Below are positions 56,559 through 64,000 of a stretch of 64,000 nt of DNA, piece after piece (position 1 is the first letter of the stretch; each line of letters opens with the position of its first letter). The stretch spans positions 10,893,122-10,957,121 of the forward strand of contig CM026566.1 in NCBI GenBank assembly GCA_015143295.1, given 5' to 3'. Origin of the DNA: Tetracentron sinense (lineage: Eukaryota; Streptophyta; Magnoliopsida; Trochodendrales; Trochodendraceae). The position numbers were made by a program, and so were the translations under genes. Below the pieces are notes generated by a model, which made no database searches, was not told the DNA's origin, and was given only the letters and a program-made list of their open reading frames with translations.

Positions 56559-56566
56559 TATATAAA
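56559..56566 (+). promoter_or_regulatory. TATA box of SIRE 5' LTR
   Basis: CCCTATATAAACAAC. It would drive the genomic RNA of this copy. Confidence 0.87.
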
Positions 56567-57247
56567 CAACTTTTGAAAGACCTAATTCGTGTCTTTGATA
56601 ATTTTTGAAAGAGTAGAGGTCTGAGAAACTCTTCTAGGGTTTTTCTAATTGTTTTTATTAGATCTTTGTTGATCCCTCCTCTTTCTTAGATCCTAGAGAA
56701 TGCAAGTATAGATTAATATCTTTGATCTTGCATTGTGTGATCTCAGATCTGTATGAGATCCCTCTAGGGTTTGAAATTTACTAAATTGATTCACAACCCT
56801 ACACCTTGTGTGTGTGTCCGGTGTTTGATCCGGAGCCTTCGTGGAAGGAGATCGATCGTGTGTGATCGTGGATTTGAAGTTGCTTGAAAAGATTTGGTCG
56901 GTGTGGAACCGAAGCTGCTAAGGCGGAGATCGAACCTGCTGGTTCGTGGAAATCAAGAGTAAGAGTCTATACCTAGGAACGTCGTTTCTGTTTTGGTAAG
57001 GTCTTATCTTGTACTTGATATCTTTTCATAGTGAAGTTTATTGCTGGACAAGGTCCCGTGGTTTTTTCCCGTTAGGGTTTTCCACGTAAAAATCTTCTGT
57101 GTTTGATTTGTGTGGATTGTCTGATTGAGTTAATCATTGATTTTTAAACATATTAATTGAAAAATTAAAATTGGTTAGAAATTATTAGATAGACCTATTC
57201 ACCCCCCCTCTAGGTCTTAGAGATCATTGATCTGGATAAATTTCAAT

Positions 57248-57259
57248 TGGTATCAAAGC
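57248..57259 (+). other. Primer binding site, initiator tRNA-Met type (SIRE)
   Basis: TGGTATCAAAGC two bases after the LTR. One change from the perfect site. Confidence 0.92.
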
Positions 57260-57312
57260 TTGTTCACTGATAAGGCTAATCCCTTAAGTGTGATCCTGTA
57301 TTATCCGTGATC

Positions 57313-60300
57313 ATGAGTACTCTAAGAGAAGGAGGATCCGTCTCTCGTCCACCACTTTTTGATGGAAATAATTATGCATACTGGAAAGCTAGAATGAGAG
57401 CCTTTCTCAAATCTATAGACGAGAGAATTTGGATGTCTATACAGAATGGGTGGACTACGCCCGTAAAAACTGTAGGTGATTTGACTGTCGTCAAATATTC
57501 TGATGAATGGACCAGAGAAGAGCTTGATTCAAGTGGATGGAACACTAAAGGTCTCAATGCTATCTTTACTGCAGTCACTGCTGAGGAATTCAGACGAATT
57601 TCTTCATGTGAAACAGCAAAGGAGGCTTGGGACATTCTTGAAATTACCCATGAGGGTACTACCACTGTTAAAATCTCAAAACTCCAAATGTTAACTACCA
57701 AATTTGAACATTTAAACATGGAAGACAATGACACTTTTGATGAATTCTATGCAAAACTTAGTGACATTGTCAACGCTAGTTTCAATTTAGGTGAGAAATT
57801 ATCTGAGTCCAAAATAGTTAGAAAAGTCCTTAGATCTCTCCCAGAGAGATTTCAACCCAAAGTCACTGCAATCGAAGAGAGTAAAAATGTTGACTCTCTG
57901 AAGATTGAGGAATTGGTTGGATCACTCCAAACCTATGAACTCAATCTACGTCCATCCAAGAAGAATAAATCTTTAGCCTTGAAAACCATCAAGGAAACTT
58001 TGGATGAGGATGACAGTGATGGAGAAATGAATGAGGAAGAAATGGCTCTTTTCGTTAAAAAATTTCGAAAATTTTTTAGAACGAAAAAGAGGTTTAATCC
58101 CAAACAGGGAGGAAAATCTTTTGATAAGTCAAAGTCTAAGCCCTGGGAAAACAAGAAAAATTCCAAAAGTGGCGACAAGAAATCCCAAGGTGTTCAATGT
58201 TATGAATGCCATGGCTTCGGTCATATTTCACCTAACTGTCCTAATAAGAAGAAGAGTAAGGGCAAGGTGATGAATGCCTGTTGGGATGACAGTGATTCCG
58301 AGAATGAAGAATCAGACAATTCCTCTTCAAGTGAAGATACTGGAAATCATACGGCTTTCACTGTTTCCCTTTCTGGGATTCTTGAGACTACCTCTGCGGT
58401 TGATGAAAAGGATAGAAGTGATGAAAGTATTCATACTGAGTCAAGTGATGACTTACAGAAGAGTCAAACTGACTCTGAAAGTGATGAAGATTTGAAAACA
58501 ACTTATGATAAGTTGTATGCTGAAAGTTTAAAACTGACTAAAACAAAAATCTCTTTGAGCAAAAAACTCAAATTCATTCAAAATGAAAGAGATATCTGTA
58601 AACTAGTAGCAGAAGAGAAGAGTGCACTAGTTAGTCAGTTGGAAAATGAAAAAGAAGCATTTGTTATAAAAGTTCAATGTCTTTTGGAAGAGAATGTCTC
58701 ATTGACTAATGTGGTCAGAAAATTAGAAGATGAAAGAGACACTTCCATGAAAGAAATTGAAGAGTTAAAAACTCTGCAAATGGAGCTGGAAACTTTTAAA
58801 GTCTCTCTTGTTGATAAGGTGAAATTTCTTGAAAAAGAACACCAAATTACCCTTAAAGACAAGACTGACTTGATTCAGAAGGTCTATACTCTTGAAAAAG
58901 AAGTGAGAATGTTTGGTAACACCAGCTGCCTAGATGAATTAGTCAGAAAGTATGGATCAAATTCTAGTAGATCTGGGATAGGACATGTTGACACACCAAC
59001 TGGTCCTTTAGCTGTTGGAACAATGGCTAGTGCAGTGTTTGAGCCAATACATTCTGAACCCAAAGAAAATTTACCTTCTACATCAAGTACTAAGGCTTAT
59101 ACAAATTTTGTAAAGCCTAGATATACAGCTCCTAGAGTGAATGCTTTAAGGAACCAAATTCCAGTTAGAAGAAATCTTCCTCCTCTACCAAGATTCATAC
59201 CCACATGTCATTTTTGTGGTGTGAGAGGTCACATTCGACCTAATTGTAATGCATTTAGGAGAGCTCCCCGAAATGGTTCATGGAACCAAAATCAAAGTCA
59301 AGGGACTCTTCAAAGGCAGATTCAGGTTCTAGCTGAAAAGTCTAGAATGTTGAGCGATGATGTTAATAGAATTGCTCAAATCTCTAGGACAAGAACTGGT
59401 CAATTTATTCCAAATGATTACTCAAGAGGAAATAATTTGACTTCTCAAAAAACTAGAACTGAACAAAACAGAAAAAGGTCAAGAAGAACAAAAAGGAAAA
59501 AGGTCTCTACTACACAGATTAATGATCAAAGATCTCAACAAAGTTTAAAGACTGTGTATGTGAGAAAGGAAGACCTTAAGTGCTTTGTCATTCATACTGC
59601 CTTGAAAGCCCAAAACACAGAAATGTGGTACTTCGACAGTGGGTGTTCTCGGCATATGACAGGTAACAAGTCCTTATTTATTCAATTTGAGGACTGTCCT
59701 GATGGGACTGTTACTTTTGGTGATGGAAGCAAGTCTTTAGTCAAAGGAAAGGGTATCATCAATTCACCAGGCATACCTAAATTGAAAGATGCCTTGTTTG
59801 TTGAAGGACTGAAAGCTAATTTAATTAGCATAAGTCAACTATGTGATGATAATCATGCTGTGCACTTTACCCAAAATAAATGCTTAGTCATTAATGGTAA
59901 AGGTAAGTGTGTTCTAGAAGGATTGAGAACCACTGACAATTGCTACGGCTTAACTCCTAGTCCTATTCCCTCAAATGTCTGTTATAAGACAAGAATTGAG
60001 GAGGTTGATTTGTGGCACCGAAGACTAGGTCACATGAACTTCAAAGACCTATGTAAAATCTCTAAGCAAGAGCTTGTGAGAGGTGTTCCCAAACTAGGAA
60101 AGCCTTCTACTGCTGTGTGTGGGCCATGTCAAATTGGTAAACAAATTAGGACCCCACATAAGAAGACTTCAAGTATTGCTACTTCATATCCACTGGAATT
60201 AATTCATATGGACCTTATGGGTCCTACAAGAACTGAAAGTCTAGGTGGAAAGCGATACATCCTAGTCATGGTTGATGATTTCTCTAGAATGTCATGGGTG

Positions 60301-61533
60301 GCATTTATAAGAGAGAAATCCGATGCTTTTGACAATTTCAAAAGTATTTGCCTGAAAATTCAAAATGAGAAAAGATGCCCAATCACTCGAATTCGAAGTG
60401 ATCATGGAAAGGAGTTTGAAAACTCTAAGTACAACGACTTTTGTGATGAGTCGGGTATCAAACATGAATTTTCTGCACCTATTACACCTCAGCAGAATGG
60501 TGTAGTAGAGAGGAAGAACAGGGTTCTCCAAGAGATGGCTAGAGTTATGCTTCATAGCAACAATCTAGCTTCTCATTTCTGGGCTGAGGCAGTTCACACT
60601 GCTTGCTATATAGTTAATAGAGTTTTTGTAAGACCTGGAACAAGGAAAACCCCATATGAGTTGTGGAATAACAAGAAACCTAGTGTCAAGTACTTTCGAG
60701 AATTCGGAAGTAAATGCTATATCCTTAAGGATAGAGAGCAACTGGGAAAATTTGAATCCCGGAGTGATGAAGGGATATTTCTTGGGTATTCCACCAACAG
60801 TAGAGCTTATCGAGTGTATAACTTGAGAACCTCTACAATTATGGAGTCCATAAATGTAGTTGTGGATGACTCCGGTGTTGAAAATGTGCAATGTGAGGAT
60901 GATGAAAGTGCTGAAAATGAAGATGTTGAAATTATTTCAACTCCACCTATTGATAAGCAAACATCTCCATTAAAACCTACACATCCTAGGGTCATGAGTC
61001 CTCACACCTCCACTGATATTATTGGTAATGTTGAAAGTGGAGTGAGAACGAGGAAACAAATTGAAAATGAAGTTAGCTACATTTGCTATACTTCATCTTT
61101 TGAACCCAAGAATGTAGCTGAAGCTCTTGCAGATGATAATTGGATAAATGCAATGCAAGAAGAGTTACTTCAGTTTACTAGGAATGATGTTTGGTATTTA
61201 GTACCTAGGCCTAACAATACAAATGTGATAGGTACCAAATGGATTTTCAAGAACAAATCTGATGAAAAAGGTACTATCATAAGAAATAAGGCTAGGTTAG
61301 TTGCACAAGGATACACCCAAATTGAAGGTATTGACTTCGATGAAACTTTTGCTCCAGTAGCCAGGCTAGAATCAATAAGAATTCTTCTAGCTGTGGCTTG
61401 TAATATGAAATTCAAACTTTTTCAAATGGATGTTAAGAGTGCCTTTCTGAATGGCATTCTACATGAAGAAGTCTATGTGGAACAACCAAAAGGGTTGAAG
61501 ATCCACATCACCTTGATCAAGTTTATCGACTAA
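57313..61533 (+). CDS. gag-pol: SIRE-type Gag-Pol polyprotein (gag, protease, integrase, partial RT)
   Basis: I start it at the ATG of MSTLREGGS; the frame is also open to a GTG two codons upstream. Gag ([16 protein letters not shown]) has a first CCHC knuckle at residues 296-309 ([14 protein letters not shown]). A long coiled-coil, Lys/Glu-rich region (about 395-550) and a second knuckle at 632-645 follow. Protease DSG has its Asp at 775. The integrase HHCC is near 895-945, and the catalytic triad is D967, D1030, E1066, a D35E spacing. The RT N-part ends about residue 1397. A missing T near 61494 ends the frame before the RT active site. Confidence 0.92.
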   Translation: MSTLREGGSVSRPPLFDGNNYAYWKARMRAFLKSIDERIWMSIQNGWTTPVKTVGDLTVVKYSDEWTREELDSSGWNTKGLNAIFTAVTAEEFRRISSCETAKEAWDILEITHEGTTTVKISKLQMLTTKFEHLNMEDNDTFDEFYAKLSDIVNASFNLGEKLSESKIVRKVLRSLPERFQPKVTAIEESKNVDSLKIEELVGSLQTYELNLRPSKKNKSLALKTIKETLDEDDSDGEMNEEEMALFVKKFRKFFRTKKRFNPKQGGKSFDKSKSKPWENKKNSKSGDKKSQGVQCYECHGFGHISPNCPNKKKSKGKVMNACWDDSDSENEESDNSSSSEDTGNHTAFTVSLSGILETTSAVDEKDRSDESIHTESSDDLQKSQTDSESDEDLKTTYDKLYAESLKLTKTKISLSKKLKFIQNERDICKLVAEEKSALVSQLENEKEAFVIKVQCLLEENVSLTNVVRKLEDERDTSMKEIEELKTLQMELETFKVSLVDKVKFLEKEHQITLKDKTDLIQKVYTLEKEVRMFGNTSCLDELVRKYGSNSSRSGIGHVDTPTGPLAVGTMASAVFEPIHSEPKENLPSTSSTKAYTNFVKPRYTAPRVNALRNQIPVRRNLPPLPRFIPTCHFCGVRGHIRPNCNAFRRAPRNGSWNQNQSQGTLQRQIQVLAEKSRMLSDDVNRIAQISRTRTGQFIPNDYSRGNNLTSQKTRTEQNRKRSRRTKRKKVSTTQINDQRSQQSLKTVYVRKEDLKCFVIHTALKAQNTEMWYFDSGCSRHMTGNKSLFIQFEDCPDGTVTFGDGSKSLVKGKGIINSPGIPKLKDALFVEGLKANLISISQLCDDNHAVHFTQNKCLVINGKGKCVLEGLRTTDNCYGLTPSPIPSNVCYKTRIEEVDLWHRRLGHMNFKDLCKISKQELVRGVPKLGKPSTAVCGPCQIGKQIRTPHKKTSSIATSYPLELIHMDLMGPTRTESLGGKRYILVMVDDFSRMSWVAFIREKSDAFDNFKSICLKIQNEKRCPITRIRSDHGKEFENSKYNDFCDESGIKHEFSAPITPQQNGVVERKNRVLQEMARVMLHSNNLASHFWAEAVHTACYIVNRVFVRPGTRKTPYELWNNKKPSVKYFREFGSKCYILKDREQLGKFESRSDEGIFLGYSTNSRAYRVYNLRTSTIMESINVVVDDSGVENVQCEDDESAENEDVEIISTPPIDKQTSPLKPTHPRVMSPHTSTDIIGNVESGVRTRKQIENEVSYICYTSSFEPKNVAEALADDNWINAMQEELLQFTRNDVWYLVPRPNNTNVIGTKWIFKNKSDEKGTIIRNKARLVAQGYTQIEGIDFDETFAPVARLESIRILLAVACNMKFKLFQMDVKSAFLNGILHEEVYVEQPKGLKIHITLIKFID

Positions 61534-62625
61534 AAAGGGCCCTCTATGGTTTAAAGCAAGCTCCAAGAGCTTGGTATGAGAGGCTGACTACTTATCTCTT
61601 GGAAAACGGATTTTCGAGAGGGGGAGTAGAACAGAACCCTTTTCATAAGAATGTGAAAGGTGATATTGTCATCGCCCAGATATATGTTGAGACATAGTAT
61701 TTGGTTCCACATTAGACTTACATGCTCATTCATTTGCTGAACAAATGAAAAATGAATTTGAAATGAGCATGGTTGGTGAGCTAAGTTTCTTCCTTGGTCT
61801 TCAGATCAAGCAATTGGATTCTGGGATCTCAGTATCTCAAATCAAATATGCAAAAAATCTAGTGAAGAAATTTAGAATGAGTTCTGCTAAGCATGCTAGG
61901 ACTCCTATGAGTACTACTATAAAGCTTAGTAAAGATACTTCAGGAAAGGATGTCGATCAGACTAATTATAGAAGCATGATTGGTAGTTTGCTCTACCTAA
62001 CTGCTACTAGACCTGACATAGCCTTTAGTGTTGGAGCATGTGGCCGTTATCAAGCAAATCCCAAAGAGTCTCACTTAGTAGCTGTCAAGCGTATCATTCG
62101 CTATGTGAGTGGAACTATGTCCTTAGGCCTCTGGTATTCTTTCGATACAAATGTCATTGTTGTGGGTATTCCGATGCTGATTGGGCTGGAAATACTGATG
62201 ATAGGAAGAGCACCTCCGGCGGGTGTTTCTATATTGGAAACTGCTTGGTTGCTTGGCTTAGCAAAAAGCAGAATTCCATTTCCCTGTCTACAGCCGAGGC
62301 TGAGTATATAGCAGCTGGTAGTTGTTGCACCCAACTTCTGTGGATGAAACAGATGTTGAAGGATTATGGGATTGATCAAAGCACTATGATTGTGTATTGT
62401 GATAACACAAGTGCAATCAATATCTCCAAAAATCCTGTGCAACACTCTCGCACAAAGCATATAGACATTAGGCATCACTTCATCCGTGATCTTGTTGAGC
62501 AAAAAGTTGTGTCTATTGAGTATGTCCAAACAGAGAATCAATATGCGGACATTCTCACAAAACCTTTAGATTCCCTTAGGTTTGAACTCCTTAGGAAATC
62601 CATTGGTTTGTGCGGAGTTGAGTAA
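61495..62625 (+). pseudogene. pol: SIRE-type RT active site and RNase H (copy 2, frameshifted)
   Basis: The rest of pol lies in shifting frames. LYGLKQAPRAWYERL (near 61545-61590) follows the frameshift. An extra base lies near 61629 and a one-base loss within the codons of the YVDD active site at 61684-61697. RNase H resumes in one frame to about 62160, where a missing G shifts it again (SDADWAGNTDDRKSTSG). It ends at TAA 62623-62625 after HSRTKHIDIRHHFIRD. Compared with copy 1 each defect is a single base. Confidence 0.9.
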
Positions 62626-63794
62626 TGGTGTACTTGTTACATAGCCTATGTGTTCTTCATGTTTTATCTATGTCATAGAGCTATTTTTTTTGTAATAAAA
62701 AATCCAAAAACATTCAAAAATTGAAAAATATGCAAAAAATAATGTGTTTGTATGACCTCATTTGTCCTATCTTTTTGCTTAATGTTATTTCCTTGAAATC
62801 ATCTTTAACCATATAATCCAAGAATAAATATTTCATAGGATTGAATAAAATAGGATAGTTCAATTGTTGGTTCGATCTTGTGATTGAATTTGGTCATGCT
62901 AATTAACCTCAGTTAGAGTTGAGCATACAATGATGTTCTAATTTGCACATGCACTCTGACTGATTCTTTAGATGGTTTTAGTTCCTATTTAAAGGTTCTG
63001 ATATTATACCATATGGTTCACTAGATTAATCAAATCTAGAATAACCAATGTCATAAAAACTTCCATAAGGTGAGCCCCCTAGATATAAAAATCATTGACA
63101 TGGAGAGGACTACCTGTGAGTTTGTGTGATAGCTACTAGTGAATGCAAACAGTGAGTAATGGCTACCTAGACAAACAGTAGGGATCTATAGGATTGCTAG
63201 TGTGAAAGCCCCTACTGTCATTAGAAAGAGCTACCTTCTCACTTGAGTGAACAAGTCCCCAGGGTGCGAGTGGGTATTATATGTGTACTCCAAAAAGAAT
63301 TTTCATTATGAGTTACAATTGACTGAAAAAGAAATGAAATAACTTTATTAGTCCACATATGGGGTAAAAATTGCTAATCTAAAATAGGATGATTATTGGT
63401 TTTAAAATGGTTTTTGAAAAATTTTAGGAGTCCCATTTGAAATCTAATGTCAAAAAAATCTGATAAGGAGGAAACCAATTTCAAAGAGTCAGTGGGAATT
63501 TTGATTTCCTACTCACATTACTTCTGACTTGTATCTTGAACTGATTGGAATTTGATGCAAAATACATATTTAATCCCCGGTGGAAATCTACTTCATGTTT
63601 CATAATCGCTGAGTGTTTATGCCTTACTTGATATATCATTCTTGGGTGATTTATTATTTCTGCTTTTATGAAATCACATGTTGCATATGTTTTTTGGTCA
63701 GTTGGTCATTTTGAGGTTAAAATTTATTTTCAAGTTCAATTGATGAGGGGGAGAAAAGGTGGTTTAACAGTTAAAAAATTTTGAAACATTTTCA
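62626..63794 (+). other. SIRE-type 3' noncoding region (copy 2)
   Basis: Matches 27829-31454 of copy 1 minus its solo LTR. No gene. Purine run GAGGGGGAGAAAAGG at 63744-63758 is conserved with 31409-31422. Confidence 0.75.
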
Positions 63795-63862
63795 GACCAC
63801 GCCGCGATCGCATCGGTGCTAAAGGACCGATCGGATCGGTCTTCGGAACCGAGTTATAAAAA
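63795..63862 (+). promoter_or_regulatory. Internal GATCGGT palindromes and TATA-like box before the env-like ORF
   Basis: CCGCGATCGCATCGG, then GGACCGATCGGATCGGTC, then TTATAAAAAT at 63854-63863. Same layout as the LTR promoter: palindromes, then TATA. Here it is inside the element and ahead of the place of the env-like ORF. In copy 1 the palindromes are kept but the TATA is degraded (TCATAAACAG). Confidence 0.6.
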
Positions 63863-64000
63863 TCCTCATTTTATTTTTTTTGTTCCTTGTTCTCCTGATC
63901 TCCAGAGCGATCCCTCGGTTCCTACTCCTACAAATCCCCATACGGTCAATTCCTTTCTATTCTAAAGGTTGCCCAAGCATCTGAAAGGTAAGATTTTGGC

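Larger units (their letters stand above)
56017..57245 (+). repeat. SIRE-type 5' LTR (copy 2)
   Basis: 1229 bp, TGTAAATCCC...AAATTTCA. Aligned with 33615-34942. Contains the GATCGGT cassette, TATA box and conserved tail ATTCACCCCCCCTCTAGGTC. Confidence 0.93.
56017..64000 (+). mobile_element. SIRE-type Ty1/copia element (copy 2), right end outside window
   Basis: 5' LTR 56017-57245, PBS, a 1407-codon gag-pol frame, RT/RNase H in several frames, and the 3' noncoding region up to just before the env-like ORF, at which the window ends. It is inserted within a Tekay-type RT gene, so it is younger than element 2. Long open coding and similarity to the better-preserved parts of copy 1 suggest recent activity, but at least three single-base losses in RT/RNase H disable this copy. 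Confidence 0.92.

Noticed and set aside
57372-58862. Minus-strand frames under SIRE gag
   Set aside because: Shadows of the gag-pol frame with no recognisable domain.
1-64000. Host genes, rRNA, snRNA, organelle DNA
   Set aside because: Nothing with non-transposon domain structure or RNA-gene signatures was recognised on either strand.

Overview
This is plant nuclear DNA from a transposon-dense, gene-poor region, probably of a dicot with a large genome. I find no host gene. Almost everything is LTR retrotransposon sequence, nested and decayed: Ty3/gypsy chromoviruses of the Tekay/Del type, Ty3/gypsy Athila and Tat/Ogre types, and Ty1/copia SIRE-type elements. Primer binding sites complementary to initiator tRNA-Met, tRNA-Asp and tRNA-Arg, polypurine tracts, TG...CA termini and 5-bp target duplications support these calls. 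The species cannot be named from the sequence.

Layout. 1-4460 and 14943-~16.9 kb: a minus-strand Athila-type element (RT, protease, gag, leader, PBS, 5' LTR), split by a complete minus-strand Tekay-type element, 4461-14937, flanked by AATTA. ~17-21.3 kb: a noncoding stretch ending in the 5' LTR and PBS of an unclassified minus-strand element, then a 600-bp hairpin-rich segment. 21.9-34.9 kb: a 5'-truncated plus-strand SIRE-type element, with an env-like ORF before its 3' LTR. It is interrupted by two solo Tekay-type LTRs (23478-25756, TSD ATAGC; 28268-30696, TSD TCAAA). 34.9-39.0 kb: a minus-strand copia/SIRE remnant. 39.0-41.2 kb: two LTR fragments. 41.2-49.3 kb: a minus-strand Tat/Ogre-like element with an extra upstream ORF. 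49.4-51.1 kb: two opposed copia fragments. 51.1-56.0 kb: a second Tekay-type element (plus), cut inside RT by a young SIRE-type element that runs from 56017 past the window end.

How the parts work. Each coding element once supplied Gag, protease, RT, RNase H and integrase for its own copying. Every copy here has stops, frameshifts or truncations, mostly C-to-T type changes. Two things stand out. First, both Tekay-type copies carry a GT-AG intron of about 147 bp between gag and protease, and removing it restores the gag-pol frame in both although the two introns differ in length. Second, a promoter-proximal module of ACCGATCGATCGGT-like palindromes lies just upstream of the TATA box in SIRE (copia) LTRs and in several Tekay-type (gypsy) LTRs. 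It occurs again upstream of the env-like ORF. It looks like a regulatory cassette exchanged between unrelated retrotransposon superfamilies. In other Tekay-type LTRs the same slot holds a GTGAATAGTGC minisatellite instead.
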